64,000 bases of DNA from positions 62,001-126,000 of the forward strand of contig NZ_AMRI01000010.1 in the NCBI RefSeq assembly GCF_000299915.1, written 5' to 3'. This document shows positions 1-11,456 of this stretch, one piece after another (the stretch's first letter is position 1; every line of letters starts with the position of its first letter). This DNA comes from Gallaecimonas xiamenensis 3-C-1. Its GTDB lineage: Bacteria; Pseudomonadota; Gammaproteobacteria; Enterobacterales; Gallaecimonadaceae. Position numbers and translations under genes: made by a program. The notes under the pieces were generated by a model. The model was given only the letters and a program-made list of their open reading frames with translations. It searched no databases and had not been told where the DNA came from.

Positions 1-1164
1 GGCGCCAACAAACCCGGCACGGTCGGGCAGGTGCTACCCCATGTGGAAGTGCGGCTGGCCGAAGACGGTGAAGTGCAAGTCAGGGGCAACAGCTTTCTGG
101 GCTACCTGGGGGAGGAAGGCGACCAGCCCCAGTGGCTGGCCACCGGTGACCTGGGGGCCCTGGCCGAAGACGGCACCCTGACCATCCTTGGCCGCAAGAA
201 GGCCACCATCGTCACTGCCATGGGCCGCAATGTGGCTCCCGAATGGCTGGAAGCGGAGCTTTGCGCCTTGCCGGGCATAGCCCAGGCCTTTGTCTATGGC
301 AGTGAGAGCCAGGGGCTTCATGCCCTGGTGGTCACCGGCCGCGAGGATCTGGCTACCCTTAAAGAGGGCTTCAATCAGGGGTTGCCGGACTATGCCCGCC
401 TCGACAGCCTCAGTGGCACCAATGAGCCCTTTTCCATCGAACGCCAGGAACTGACCGCCAACGGCCGTCTGCGCCGCCAGGCCCTGGCCCAGCGCATCAA
501 GGAGTCGCCCATGGGCTTTTTTGACCGTCTCAAGACCGAAACCCAGGCCGCCCAGCAGTACCTGCTCAGTGCGCCGGCCATTTTGGCCTGCCAGCAAGGG
601 GATGTGACCTTGCCGCGCTACCTGGCTTTTTTGAACAATGCCTACCACCACGTCAAACACACTGTGCCCTTGATGATGGCCTGTGGTACCCGCCTGGGAG
701 ACGACAAGGAATGGCTGCGGGGCGCCATTGCCGAGTACATCGAGGAGGAATACGGCCACCACGAGTGGATCCTCGACGACATCGCCGCCGCCGGGGGCGA
801 CCGGGAACAGGCCCGCTTGTCCAAAGCCAATTTCGAAACCGAGCTGATGGTGGCCTACGCCTACGACAGTGTTAACCGGGGCAACCCGGTCAGCCTCTTT
901 GGCATGGTCTGGGTGTTGGAAGGCACTTCGGTGAACCTGGCTACCCCCATGGCCGACCTGATCCGCGCCAAGCTCAGCCTGGGCAAAGGGGCCTGCCGTT
1001 ATCTCTACTCCCATGGCAGCCTGGACCTGGAGCACATCGATTTCTTCGAGTCCTTGATGAACCGCATCGAAGACAAGGCCGACCAGGACGCCATTATCCA
1101 TATGGCCAACCGCATGTACCGCCTCTATGGCGACATGTTCCGCAGCCTGCCCATGGAGGCCTGA
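1..1164 (+). CDS. Acyl-CoA synthetase / heme-oxygenase-like diiron oxidase fusion (5' end outside window)
   Basis: The reading frame is open from base 1. Conserved AMP-binding-enzyme sequence (GANKPGTVGQ) precedes the GTG at 31, so the true start lies upstream; 387 residues are visible. Residues 1-160 are the C-terminal part of an ANL-superfamily adenylating enzyme, with the TGDLG motif at about 49-53, GRKK at about 64-67 and an A10-like LTANGRLRR at about 151-159, where the usual catalytic Lys position reads Arg. Residues 170-387 are an all-helical domain with EYIEEEYGHHEW (about 245) and DLEHIDFF (about 342), the acidic/His pattern of heme-oxygenase-like diiron oxidases (UndA/TenA-like fold). 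Inference: a fatty acid is activated or bound and then oxidised by a non-heme iron domain. The stop overlaps the next ATG (TGATG), so it is co-translated with the SDR. Substrate unknown. Confidence 0.8.
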   Translation, partial: GANKPGTVGQVLPHVEVRLAEDGEVQVRGNSFLGYLGEEGDQPQWLATGDLGALAEDGTLTILGRKKATIVTAMGRNVAPEWLEAELCALPGIAQAFVYGSESQGLHALVVTGREDLATLKEGFNQGLPDYARLDSLSGTNEPFSIERQELTANGRLRRQALAQRIKESPMGFFDRLKTETQAAQQYLLSAPAILACQQGDVTLPRYLAFLNNAYHHVKHTVPLMMACGTRLGDDKEWLRGAIAEYIEEEYGHHEWILDDIAAAGGDREQARLSKANFETELMVAYAYDSVNRGNPVSLFGMVWVLEGTSVNLATPMADLIRAKLSLGKGACRYLYSHGSLDLEHIDFFESLMNRIEDKADQDAIIHMANRMYRLYGDMFRSLPMEA

Positions 1165-1940
1165 TGAAGCAAATCCTACTGACCGGGGCCAGCGGCGGTA
1201 TAGGCCGCGCCATCGCCGAAAGGCTAGCGGCAGAAGGCCACCGCCTGGTGCTGGTAGCAAGGGACTTGGGAAAACTCCAGCAACTGGCCGACGCCCTCGG
1301 TCCTGGCCACCAGGTGCTGAGCCTGGACCTGGACGGCCCCCAGCCCGGCAAGACCCTGGCTGAAGCCCTGGCCCAGCGGCAACTGGCAGTGGACGTGCTT
1401 ATCAACAATGCCGGCACCAACCAACTGCAAACCTTTGAAAAAAGCGACTGGGCCGACATCGAGCGGCAGATCCGCCTTAACCTGCTGGCCCCCATGGCCT
1501 TGGTCCATGGCCTGCTGCCGAGTCTCAAGGCTGGTGCCCAGATCATCAATATAGGTTCGGTGCTGGGGGAGATTGGTTATCCCGGCTATGTGGCTTATGG
1601 CGCCGCCAAAGGCGGACTTAAGCGGTTTTCCGAGGCCCTGGGCCGGGAACTTAGGGACCAGGGCATAGCGGTCAGCTACCTGGCGCCCCGCGCCACCGAC
1701 ACCCCCCTAAACAGCCCCAATGCCGTGGCCCTTAACCAGGCCCTTGGCAACAAGGTCGACCCGCCCCAGGTGGTGGCCCAGGCGGTGAGCCTGCTTATCC
1801 GCAAACCCAAGGCGGCCATGGTGCTGGGCTTTCCCGAGTCGCTCTTTACCCGCATTAACGCCCTGCTGCCCACTGTGGTGGACGGCGCCGTGCAAAAACA
1901 ACTGGCCACCATCAAGGCCCATACCGAGGAGTCTTTATGA
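1164..1940 (+). CDS. Short-chain dehydrogenase/reductase (SDR family)
   Basis: This 258-residue protein is a classical SDR using NAD(P)H. It has the nucleotide-binding TGASGGIG at residues 7-14, NNAG at 81-84, a catalytic Ser at about 132 (INIGSV) and the YxxxK pair Y145/K149 in YGAAK. Its start codon overlaps the stop of the synthetase/oxidase fusion by one base, and its own stop overlaps the following ATG. It therefore very likely acts on the same pathway, for instance reducing a carbonyl product or precursor of the oxidase. No C-terminal membrane anchor is seen. The substrate cannot be read from sequence. Confidence 0.85.
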   Translation: MKQILLTGASGGIGRAIAERLAAEGHRLVLVARDLGKLQQLADALGPGHQVLSLDLDGPQPGKTLAEALAQRQLAVDVLINNAGTNQLQTFEKSDWADIERQIRLNLLAPMALVHGLLPSLKAGAQIINIGSVLGEIGYPGYVAYGAAKGGLKRFSEALGRELRDQGIAVSYLAPRATDTPLNSPNAVALNQALGNKVDPPQVVAQAVSLLIRKPKAAMVLGFPESLFTRINALLPTVVDGAVQKQLATIKAHTEESL

Positions 1941-2575
1941 AAGCCCTTCTGTGCACTTTGCCCTTGTTGTTAAGCGCCAGCCTGGCGGCGGCCCCCCTGA
2001 GCCATTACCAGGACAGCTGGGCCGAAATCAAATACCAGGTGGCCGAAAAGCAGCAGGAAGATGCCTTTGCCGCCCTGCGCGAGCAGGTCCAGGCCGAACT
2101 CAAGGCTCACCCCGACGACCCGGGCTATCTCATCTGGAGCGCCATCATCAGCGCCAGCTACGCCGGGGCCAAGGGCGGCATCGGCGCCTTGAAATACGTC
2201 AAGGAAGCCAAGGCCGAGCTGGAACAGTCCCTGAAACTGGATGACAAGGCCCTGGGGGGCTCGGCCTACACCTCCCTTGGCTCCCTTTATTACCAGGTGC
2301 CCGGGTGGCCCATCGGCTTTGGGGATGATGACAAGGCCGAGGAAAACCTCAAAAAAGCCCTGGCCATCAACCCCGACGGTATTGACCCCAACTTCTTTTA
2401 CGGCGATTTTCTGTTGGAGGAGCGGCGTTACCAGGAAGCCTTGCAATACTTGACCAAAGCCCTGGCCGCCCCAGACCGCCCTGGCCGAGCCCTGGCTGAT
2501 GCCGGGCGCCGGGCCGAGATCAAGGACAAGCTGGCCAAGGTGAATGCCAAGCTGGAGAAACGGAAGAAAAAGTAA
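1937..2575 (+). CDS. Exported TPR-repeat protein
   Basis: The 212-residue product starts with a cleavable-looking signal peptide (MKALLCTLPLLLSASLAAAP, cleavage around residue 18). It continues with helical repeats of TPR type, including YLIWSAIISASYAGAKGG, a GSLYYQVPGWPIGFGDDDKAEE stretch split by a Gly/Pro loop, and a final repeat ending YQEALQYLTKALAAPD. A Lys-rich tail (KLEKRKKK) closes it. The start overlaps the SDR stop (ATGA), placing it in the same operon. Similar periplasmic TPR proteins often scaffold envelope complexes, but no partner is evident here. The following two-component pair begins only 6 bp downstream, so read-through is likely. Confidence 0.75.
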   Translation: MKALLCTLPLLLSASLAAAPLSHYQDSWAEIKYQVAEKQQEDAFAALREQVQAELKAHPDDPGYLIWSAIISASYAGAKGGIGALKYVKEAKAELEQSLKLDDKALGGSAYTSLGSLYYQVPGWPIGFGDDDKAEENLKKALAINPDGIDPNFFYGDFLLEERRYQEALQYLTKALAAPDRPGRALADAGRRAEIKDKLAKVNAKLEKRKKK

Positions 2576-2581
2576 GGTGCC

Positions 2582-3244
2582 ATGCGCTTATTGCTACTAG
2601 AAGACGACCAACTGCTGGGCCAGGGCCTGGTAACGGCCCTGGGCCGCGAAGGCTATGCGGTGGATTGGTACCAGCGGGTCCAGGAGGCTCGCCAGGCCAT
2701 GGCGGTCAGCCAGCCGGACATTGCTGTGCTGGATTGGCAGTTGCCGGACGGCTCCGGGGTGGACCTGCTCAAGGCCTGGCGTAAGGAGGGCATAGCCCTG
2801 CCCATGCTGGTGCTCACCGCCCGGGACGCCATTGACGACCGTATCCAAGGGCTCGATAGCGGCGCCGACGACTACCTGATTAAACCCTTCGAGTCCCGGG
2901 AACTGCTGGCCAGGCTCAGGGCCCTGTCCCGGCGCCCGGTGGGCCAGGTTGAGCCGGTGCTCAAAAACGGCCAAATCAGCCTGGACCCGGCCTCCCATCA
3001 AGTGACCCTGGCCGACAGCCCGGTGACATTGTCACGCCGGGAATTTACCCTGCTCCATGAATTGATGCGTCAACCGGACCGGGTGCTGACCCGCGAGCAG
3101 CTGATAGAGCGCCTCTACAGCTGGGGGGAGGAGTTGGAGTCCAACGCCCTCGAGGTCCATGTCCACCACCTTCGTAAAAAGCTGGGCAGTGAGGTCATCA
3201 AGACCCTGCGCGGCGTCGGCTATGTGATGCCCAAACTGCCATGA
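2582..3244 (+). CDS. OmpR-family response regulator (QseB/PmrA-like)
   Basis: The 220-residue protein has an N-terminal receiver domain with acidic residues in LLLEDD, phosphoacceptor D51 (VLDWQLPDGSG), T79 and K101 (DYLIKPF). A C-terminal winged-helix DNA-binding domain follows (about 125-220, ending LRGVGYVMPKLP). It lies immediately upstream of, and overlaps by ATGA, a QseC-like histidine kinase, so the two form a two-component pair. The receptor's stimulus and the regulon are not deducible; an effect on the upstream envelope/lipid operon is plausible from position only. Confidence 0.9.
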   Translation: MRLLLLEDDQLLGQGLVTALGREGYAVDWYQRVQEARQAMAVSQPDIAVLDWQLPDGSGVDLLKAWRKEGIALPMLVLTARDAIDDRIQGLDSGADDYLIKPFESRELLARLRALSRRPVGQVEPVLKNGQISLDPASHQVTLADSPVTLSRREFTLLHELMRQPDRVLTREQLIERLYSWGEELESNALEVHVHHLRKKLGSEVIKTLRGVGYVMPKLP

Positions 3245-4620
3245 AGTCTATCCGTCGTTATTTTGCCCTGCGTTTTGTGGTGCTGTTCCTGCTGGTGCTG
3301 GTGGCGGTCAGCATCTTTGGCTATTCCCGCGCCGCCCATGAAGCGGAAGAACTCTACGACGCCGAGCTGGCCCAGTCGGCGCGGATCATCATGGGTATGG
3401 TGGAAAAGCCTCTGGACACCGCCCGCCTGGACGCCATCCGCGACGCCTTGGCCACGGCCAGCCGCCAGTCCCTGGTGTCGGGGGAGGCGGAGCACGACGA
3501 AACCATCTTCGGCCACCATTACGAAAAAAAGCTTTTGTTCCAAGTGTTTAGCCCGGAAGGGGATTTGCTGTTTTCCAACCTCAAGGAAGACATCAACCTC
3601 AAGTCCCCCGGCTATCACTGGCTGCAATCGACCAGTGGCGAGACCTGGCGGCTTTTTACCGTCTTTGACGACCATGACAATTACTGGCTGCAGACCGGGC
3701 AGTTGGCGGAGGTCAGGGAAGAGATCACCGAAGAAGCGGTGTTAAAGCCCGCCCTGTGGCAGGCTGGCTTGATGACGGTGCTGGTGATCCTGATGTCCAG
3801 CGTCCTTATTACCCGTGGACTCAGGCCGGTCAATAGCCTGTCGGCCCAGGTGGCCAGGCGCAGTCCTGACCAGCTCACCCCCCTCAAATTGCAAAGTACC
3901 CCGGCCGAGGTCAAACCCCTGGTGCAGGCCCTCAATGATCTGTTGGAGGCCTTGGACAACACCCTGACCCGGGAGCGGCGCTTTACCGACGATGCCGCCC
4001 ATGAGCTGCGTACCCCCCTGGCCGGGGCCCAGTTGCACCTGGAAAACGCCCTGGAAGCACAAGACGAAGAGCAGCGGCGACAGTCCCTGACGGCGGCCCG
4101 CAACGGCATTGCCCGCCTGGCGCACCTGGTGGGGCAACTGCTGACCCTGGCCCGTCTGGAAGGGGGCAAGCAGTTGCCCAAGATTGAAAGGGTTTCCCTG
4201 GCCCAGGTGGCCAAGGGATTGCTGGCGGAGATGTATCCCCTGGCGGCCCGGCGCGACCAGCAACTGGCCCTGAATGTGGACACCGACTGGCAATTGGAGG
4301 GAGATAGGGCGCTGCTGGCGGTGATGGTTCGCAACCTGGTGGACAATGCCCTGCGCTACGGGCCCGAGGGTTGTGAGGTGTCTATCGGTATCGGCGAAGA
4401 CCACCTTTGGGTGGACGATGCCGGCCCCGGCATTCCCCAAGACCAGCGGGAGGCCTGCCTGGCCCGTTTTCATCGCCTGGGCGCCGACACCAACACCGAA
4501 GGTGCCGGTCTTGGGCTGGCCATCGTCGGTGAGGTGGCCCGGCGCCACGGCCTGGAACTGGAACTGGGTGACAGTCCTGCCGGCGGCCTGCGGGCCACCA
4601 TAAAAAAAGCCCGGCCATAA
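3241..4620 (+). CDS. Sensor histidine kinase (QseC-like)
   Basis: This 459-residue inner-membrane kinase has a first transmembrane helix at about 8-28, a periplasmic sensor region at about 30-170, a second helix at about 172-192, and then a HAMP-like linker. The H-box is DDAAHELRTP with phosphorylated H254. The ATPase domain shows the N-box (RNLVDNALRYGP), G1 (VDDAGPGI) and G2 (GAGLGLAIV). Its start overlaps the stop of the response regulator gene (ATGA). The stop codon falls in the loop of a GC-rich hairpin. The sensory domain has no recognisable ligand-binding signature. Confidence 0.9.
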   Translation: MKSIRRYFALRFVVLFLLVLVAVSIFGYSRAAHEAEELYDAELAQSARIIMGMVEKPLDTARLDAIRDALATASRQSLVSGEAEHDETIFGHHYEKKLLFQVFSPEGDLLFSNLKEDINLKSPGYHWLQSTSGETWRLFTVFDDHDNYWLQTGQLAEVREEITEEAVLKPALWQAGLMTVLVILMSSVLITRGLRPVNSLSAQVARRSPDQLTPLKLQSTPAEVKPLVQALNDLLEALDNTLTRERRFTDDAAHELRTPLAGAQLHLENALEAQDEEQRRQSLTAARNGIARLAHLVGQLLTLARLEGGKQLPKIERVSLAQVAKGLLAEMYPLAARRDQQLALNVDTDWQLEGDRALLAVMVRNLVDNALRYGPEGCEVSIGIGEDHLWVDDAGPGIPQDQREACLARFHRLGADTNTEGAGLGLAIVGEVARRHGLELELGDSPAGGLRATIKKARP

Positions 4621-4628
4621 GGCCGGGC
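4609..4628 (-). terminator. Hairpin over the kinase stop codon
   Basis: GCCCGGCC (4609-4616), loop ATAA (which contains the kinase stop codon), GGCCGGGC (4621-4628). The run of seven A residues lies upstream, so the U-tract fits a minus-strand transcript; on the plus strand the stem is followed by ACAAAAAAG. It may act as a weak stop or an RNA-stabilising 3' hairpin for the kinase operon. Confidence 0.45.
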
Positions 4629-4922
4629 ACAAAAAAGACACAGGAACGGTCATACAACAGGATATGAAAAAGAGCTGCTTGCACAGCGCTTCGTTGGGGG
4701 AGACAAGACGTAGAAATCTTGCTCAATTACGAAGTGGGGCCAGTCTATCCTCGGCTAAGCCCAGGCCGCAAGGGCTTTTTGTAGTAAAATTACAACAAAA
4801 CGTTTTCCTTGGCTCTCAGGTTCAGCTTGGAGCCAGCAGCGGCCCTCCAGGGCCCGGAAACTGGCCTCTGTGAGCCCCAGCAGGTAAACTATCGCCCCTT
4901 TTTGCAGACAAGCTGTGCCGCC
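4629..4922. other. Non-coding leader region before queA
   Basis: No gene is supported here. The frame upstream of the queA ATG is open from 4809, but that stretch does not resemble QueA and is treated as leader. There is a short inverted repeat TTGTA...TACAA around 4781-4797 and a GGCCCTCCAGGGCC palindrome around 4842-4855. A queA promoter must lie here, but no convincing -35/-10 pair stands out. Confidence 0.5.
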
Positions 4923-7143
<2,221 letters not shown>

Positions 7144-7161
7144 TAACCTTTAGGAGACGTT

Positions 7162-7494
7162 ATGTTCATTAATTCCGCTTATGCCAGCACCGGTGCTGCC
7201 GGCCAACAAGGTGGCGGCCTGCAGCTCATCATCATGCTGGTACTGTTCGGTGCCATTTTCTACTTCATGATCTACCGTCCCCAGGCCAAGCGCGTCAAAG
7301 AGCACAAAAACCTGATGGGCGGCCTGAAAAAGGGCGACGAAGTGCTGACCAACGGTGGCCTGATCGGCCGCGTCAGCAAGGTTGAAGAAGGCAAGGACTT
7401 CATCGTCCTGGCCCTGAACGACACCACTGAAGTGACAGTACAAAAAGCGGCGGTACAAGCCGTTCTGCCCAAAGGCACCATGAAGTCACTCTAA
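7162..7494 (+). CDS. yajC: Sec translocon accessory protein YajC
   Basis: This 110-residue single-pass inner-membrane protein has one transmembrane helix at about 16-36 (LQLIIMLVLFGAIFYFMIYR), followed by a basic cytoplasmic face and a small soluble domain (KKGDEVLTNGGLIGRVSKV). YajC associates with SecDF-YidC and the SecYEG channel. A GGAG ribosome site lies just upstream, and the gene is 18 bp after tgt and 30 bp before secD, consistent with co-transcription. Confidence 0.96.
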   Translation: MFINSAYASTGAAGQQGGGLQLIIMLVLFGAIFYFMIYRPQAKRVKEHKNLMGGLKKGDEVLTNGGLIGRVSKVEEGKDFIVLALNDTTEVTVQKAAVQAVLPKGTMKSL

Positions 7495-7524
7495 AAAAAC
7501 ACAACAACAAAAAGGAAGGCTGGT

Positions 7525-9372
7525 GTGTTGAACAAATACCCGCTGTGGAAATACCTGATGCTGGTCCTGGTGACCATCTTCGGGTTCCTGTATGCGGCGC
7601 CTAACCTCTACGGTGAGGACCCTGCCATACAGGTTTCCGGGGTCCGTAACGCTGTTGTCGACAACAGCACCCTGGACAAGATGCGCTCCGTCCTGGCTGA
7701 CAATCAGCTGGAAGCCAAGTCGGTGGCTCTGGAAAACGGCCTGATGCTGGCCCGCTTCAAGAGCACCGAAGACCAGCTCAAGGCCCAGGAACTGGTCGCC
7801 AAGGCCATGGGTGATGACTACAGCGTGGCGCTGAACCTGGCGCCCGCCACACCAGCCTGGCTGCAAAGCATCAATGCCGGGCCCATGAAGCTGGGCCTGG
7901 ATCTTCGCGGTGGTGTGCACTTCCTGATGGAAGTGGACATGGCCGAGGCCATGAACAAGGCCGACGAGCAGCTCCAACAGGACCTGCGTGCCAACCTGCG
8001 TGAAGAAAAGCTCTACTACAGTGCGATTCGCAGCCTGGGCCAGGGTAAGGTCAAAGTCACCCTCCGTGACCAGGACCTTGCCGACAAGGCCGAGGCTTAC
8101 CTCAAGAAGAGCGCCGGTACCGAATACCTGGTGGAACGTGACGGCGACAGCGTATTGCTGAGCCTGACCGAGTCCCGTATCAAGGAAATCCGCGAGTACG
8201 CCCTTAGCCAGAACATCACCATCATCCGTAACCGGGTGAACGAGCTGGGTGTGGCCGAGCCTCTGGTACAGCGCCAAGGGACCGACCGTATCCTGGTGGA
8301 ACTGCCTGGCGTGCAGGACACTGCCCGCGCCAAAGAGATCCTGGGCGCGACCGCCACCCTGGAATTCCACCTGGTGGACACCAAGCATGATCTGGGCGAC
8401 GCCATCAACGGCCGTGTGCCTGCCGGCTCCGTGCTCTACAAGAGCCGTGACGGCCGCCCTGTGTTGGCGGAAAAACGGGTGATGCTCACCGGTGACCATA
8501 TCCAGGACGCCCAGAGCGGCTTTGACGAGTACCAGCGTCCCCAGGTCAATATCAAGCTGGACTCCCAGGGCGGCGACATGATGAGCCGTGCCACCAAGGA
8601 CAGCATCGGCAAGCCCATGGCCACCGTCTTCATCGAGTACAAGCCGACCGGTGAAAAAGGCCCGGACGGCAAGCCGGTACTGAAGAAAGTGGAAGAAGTG
8701 ATCCAGGTGGCCACCATCCAGGCTCGCCTTGGCCGCAGCTTCCGCATTACCGGTATCGACTCGCCCCAAGAAGCCCACAGCCTGTCACTGCTGCTGCGGG
8801 CCGGTGCCCTGCTGGCGCCCATCCAGATCGTTGAGGAGCGCACCGTCGGCCCTTCCCTGGGGGCCCAGAACATTCAAGACGGCATGAACTCCCTGATCTA
8901 TGGCTTTATCGCCATCGTCATCTTCATGGCCATCTACTACCGTGCCTTTGGCCTTATTGCCAACATGGCCCTGCTGATGAACGTGGTGCTGATCGTCGGC
9001 ATCATGTCCCTTATTCCAGGCGCCACCCTGACCCTGCCGGGTATTGCCGGTATCGTCTTGACCGTGGGTATGTCGGTGGATGCCAACGTGCTTATCTTCG
9101 AGCGGATCCGTGAAGAGATCCGGGCCGGTACCAGCATCCAGAAAGCCATCCACCAAGGTTACGACAACGCCTTCTCCACCATTGCCGACGCCAACATCAC
9201 CACCATGATCACGGCACTGATCCTGTTCGGGGTAGGCACAGGCCCGGTGAAAGGCTTCGCCGTGACCCTGGCCATCGGCATCCTGACCTCCATGTTCACG
9301 GCCATCGTCGGCACCCGTGCCGTGGTCAACCTCGTCTACGGCGGTCGCCGTGTCGAGAAGCTGTCAATTTAA
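7525..9372 (+). CDS. secD: Protein translocase subunit SecD
   Basis: This RND-like subunit uses the proton gradient to pull preproteins through SecYEG. The product is 615 residues with a GTG start; the N-terminus [11 protein letters not shown] matches the family. TM1 is at about 7-26. A large periplasmic P1 region follows, containing the conserved [15 protein letters not shown] and the head domain. Five C-terminal helices start at about 450 with [17 protein letters not shown], and [18 protein letters not shown] carries the conserved Asp. It is immediately followed by secF. Confidence 0.97.
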   Translation: MLNKYPLWKYLMLVLVTIFGFLYAAPNLYGEDPAIQVSGVRNAVVDNSTLDKMRSVLADNQLEAKSVALENGLMLARFKSTEDQLKAQELVAKAMGDDYSVALNLAPATPAWLQSINAGPMKLGLDLRGGVHFLMEVDMAEAMNKADEQLQQDLRANLREEKLYYSAIRSLGQGKVKVTLRDQDLADKAEAYLKKSAGTEYLVERDGDSVLLSLTESRIKEIREYALSQNITIIRNRVNELGVAEPLVQRQGTDRILVELPGVQDTARAKEILGATATLEFHLVDTKHDLGDAINGRVPAGSVLYKSRDGRPVLAEKRVMLTGDHIQDAQSGFDEYQRPQVNIKLDSQGGDMMSRATKDSIGKPMATVFIEYKPTGEKGPDGKPVLKKVEEVIQVATIQARLGRSFRITGIDSPQEAHSLSLLLRAGALLAPIQIVEERTVGPSLGAQNIQDGMNSLIYGFIAIVIFMAIYYRAFGLIANMALLMNVVLIVGIMSLIPGATLTLPGIAGIVLTVGMSVDANVLIFERIREEIRAGTSIQKAIHQGYDNAFSTIADANITTMITALILFGVGTGPVKGFAVTLAIGILTSMFTAIVGTRAVVNLVYGGRRVEKLSI

Positions 9373-9381
9373 GGAGGCGTC

Positions 9382-10326
9382 ATGCAGATCTTCAATTTCA
9401 AAAGCGACGTCAATTTCCTCAAGCTACGCCTGCCGGCGGCGATACTGTCGCTGCTGCTGGTGGCGACGTCCATCGGCATCTTGGTGTTCAAGGGCCTGAA
9501 TTGGGGCCTGGACTTTACCGGCGGTACCCTGATTGAGGTGCGTTTCAGCCAGCCGGCTGACCTGGAAGCGGTGCGCCACGACCTGGCCGAAGGCGGCTTT
9601 GGCGAGCCGGCGGTGCAGTTTTTTGGCACCAGCCGTGACGTGCTGGTGCGGATGCCGCCTCAGGACCAGGCCAATGCCGCTACCCTGGGCGACCGGGTGG
9701 TTGCCAACCTTAAAGCCAACAGTGGTGATGAAGTCACCCTCAAGCGTATCGAGTTCGTCGGCCCCAGCGTCGGTGACGAACTGGTGGAACAGGGCGGCCT
9801 GGCGGTATTTGTGGCCCTGCTCTGTATCCTGCTGTACGTGTCGGTGCGCTTTGAGTGGAAACTGGCCCTGGGGTCAGTGGTGGCCCTGGCTCACGACGTG
9901 ACCATTACCTTGGGCTTTTTCTCGCTGCTGGGCATCGAGTTTGACCTGACGGTACTGGCCGCCGTGTTGACGGTGATCGGTTACTCCTTGAACGACACCA
10001 TAGTGGTGTTCGACCGCATTCGGGAAAACTTCCGCAAGATGCGTAAAGGCAGCCCGGAAGAGATCACCAACAACGCCCTGACCGCCACCCTGAGCCGGAC
10101 CATCATGACGTCCGCCACCACCCTGTTTGTGGTGGTTGCCATCTTCCTGGTGGGCGGGCCGGTGATCCACGCCTTTGCCGCCGCCCTGCTGATGGGCATC
10201 ACGGTTGGTACCTACTCCTCCATCTACGTGGCATCGGCCGTGGCCCTGAAACTGGGCCTGTGCAAAGAAGATTTGATGCCCACAGTGGTGGAAAAAGAAG
10301 GGGCCGACCTGGATCCTTTGCCCTGA
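9382..10326 (+). CDS. secF: Protein translocase subunit SecF
   Basis: The 314-residue partner of SecD has six predicted transmembrane helices, with conserved LNWGLDFTGGTLIEVRF near the N-terminus and VIGYSLNDTIVVFDRIRENFRK in the membrane core. It starts 9 bp after secD behind an AAGGAGG ribosome site. A strong terminator follows, ending the queA-tgt-yajC-secDF unit. Confidence 0.97.
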   Translation: MQIFNFKSDVNFLKLRLPAAILSLLLVATSIGILVFKGLNWGLDFTGGTLIEVRFSQPADLEAVRHDLAEGGFGEPAVQFFGTSRDVLVRMPPQDQANAATLGDRVVANLKANSGDEVTLKRIEFVGPSVGDELVEQGGLAVFVALLCILLYVSVRFEWKLALGSVVALAHDVTITLGFFSLLGIEFDLTVLAAVLTVIGYSLNDTIVVFDRIRENFRKMRKGSPEEITNNALTATLSRTIMTSATTLFVVVAIFLVGGPVIHAFAAALLMGITVGTYSSIYVASAVALKLGLCKEDLMPTVVEKEGADLDPLP

Positions 10327-10340
10327 GCAAACCCTGAGTA

Positions 10341-10370
10341 AAAAGAGCCGGCTTATGCCGGTTCTTTTTT
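10341..10370 (+). terminator. Rho-independent terminator after secF
   Basis: AAGAGCCGGC, TTAT loop, GCCGGTTCTT and a T run. The A-tract on the other side makes it potentially bidirectional, also serving the small convergent minus-strand gene that ends at 10369. Confidence 0.85.
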
Positions 10371-10626
10371 AACCTGTCTCAGCGTCGCTGTTTTCTACTT
10401 TTTTAAGTGAAGATTGCAGTGCTAGCTGGTCTAGCCAATCTTCATTTAATCTTTGACAGTCCACTTCCCTTTGTACCGACAAGGCATCAAAGCTCTCCTG
10501 CACACTTGCATAAAGGCTTTGCACTAAGGGGGTGGAATTAAGATAGACAGTGTAGTGATCACTTTGGGCCGCAGGCGCAGAAAAGGAAACTTGTGCCAGT
10601 AGCAGAGTGATAATGGCAGCTTTCAT
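10369..10626 (-). CDS. Small exported protein of unknown function
   Basis: I placed the start at the ATG at 10626 because it opens with a good signal peptide (MKAAIITLLLAQVSFSAPAA), whereas upstream codons in the same frame do not look like protein. The 85-residue product has a mature part of about 65 residues, rich in Ser, Leu and Gln, with one Cys (EVDCQRL). It is convergent to secF and shares that gene's terminator. Base composition is less GC-biased than the neighbours. No family is recognised, and the coding assignment is moderately certain. Confidence 0.5.
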   Translation of the reverse strand: MKAAIITLLLAQVSFSAPAAQSDHYTVYLNSTPLVQSLYASVQESFDALSVQREVDCQRLNEDWLDQLALQSSLKKVENSDAETG

Positions 10627-10734
10627 GGCAGTTATCCCGGTTGAAGGTACCTTCTTACTTAAGCAGCCAAGCCGTGTCCTATCTTTGTCAGTCTGTGAGC
10701 AAATGTGGATAACCCCAGTATTCAAGGAGTTAAC

Positions 10735-11103
10735 ATGCAACATAGCCCGGCCTTCCAGGCCCTGTGCGAAGCCATCAGGACAGGGATACAGGAAATCGAG
10801 GTGAGTGAGTTGGCTGAGGCCTTGGCCTTGCCCGGCGCCCTGTTATTGGACGTGAGGGAAGATCATGAGTGGGCCATGGGCCGGCTGCCGAAGGCCCAGC
10901 ACCTGGGGCGTGGCATCATTGAGCGGGACATAGAGAAAAAGGTGCCCGATAAGGACACCCCGCTTTATCTCTACTGCGGCGGCGGTTACCGCTCGGCTTT
11001 GGCTGCCCACAACTTGCAATTGATGGGCTATAGCAAAGTGCACTCGGTTGCCGGAGGTATCAAGGCTTGGATTGCCAAGGGACTGCCACTTCACACTCAA
11101 TGA
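10735..11103 (+). CDS. Rhodanese-like sulfurtransferase
   Basis: This 122-residue single-domain rhodanese has LLLDVREDHEWAMGRLPKA and the active-site loop YCGGGYRSALAA with the persulfide-forming Cys. The start at 10735 was chosen because AAGGAG (10724-10729) is correctly spaced from it; the ATG at 10705 has no such site. It has no signal peptide, so it is probably cytoplasmic and moves sulfane sulfur. It stands alone between a small exported protein and a lipoprotein. Confidence 0.88.
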   Translation: MQHSPAFQALCEAIRTGIQEIEVSELAEALALPGALLLDVREDHEWAMGRLPKAQHLGRGIIERDIEKKVPDKDTPLYLYCGGGYRSALAAHNLQLMGYSKVHSVAGGIKAWIAKGLPLHTQ

Positions 11104-11176
11104 ATGACGTAACCTATTGCCATCAACTCTGTTAGTCGGTATGTTTCAAGTTTGTATATATAAAGGGAATTATTGT

Positions 11177-11443
11177 ATGAAAGTGGCAAGCTTGGGAATC
11201 GTCATCGGTGTGCTCTTGATGGCAGGTTGCAGCAGTACATCGTCACAATATGCTGCCAATTCAGCAGCCGAAGGGTCTGAAAACTCAGATGGTTTGATCT
11301 GTCGCTTGGAAAAACCGACAGGAAGCAACAGACCCAAACGGATTTGTATGTCAGCTGCAGATGCCCAGAAACTGAAAGAGTACAGTCAACGGCAGGCAGA
11401 TCGTTGGCGCAACGCTGAAACACCGAGTATCCAGCGCAATTGA
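11177..11443 (+). CDS. Small lipoprotein
   Basis: The 88-residue product from ATG 11177 begins MKVASLGIVIGVLLMAGCSS, a signal peptide with lipobox LMAG|C. The mature part includes a Cys-containing segment (DGLICRLEKPTGSNRPKRIC) and a C-terminal helix (SAADAQKLKEYSQRQADRW). Two mature Cys about 17 residues apart could form a disulfide. The frame is open for 20 residues upstream, but those residues lack lipoprotein features. Exact function unknown. Confidence 0.75.
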   Translation: MKVASLGIVIGVLLMAGCSSTSSQYAANSAAEGSENSDGLICRLEKPTGSNRPKRICMSAADAQKLKEYSQRQADRWRNAETPSIQRN

Positions 11444-11456
11444 TTCCCCTCTCGTT

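Noticed and set aside
34..1260. Long antisense open frame opposite the synthetase/oxidase gene, and similar antisense frames opposite guaA, guaB, hisS, ispG and others.
   Set aside because: High-GC DNA gives long antisense frames; these lack ribosome sites and family motifs and overlap well-supported genes.
4809..4922. N-terminal extension of QueA.
   Set aside because: The extension shows no QueA similarity, and the ATG at 4923 gives the normal length and N-terminus.
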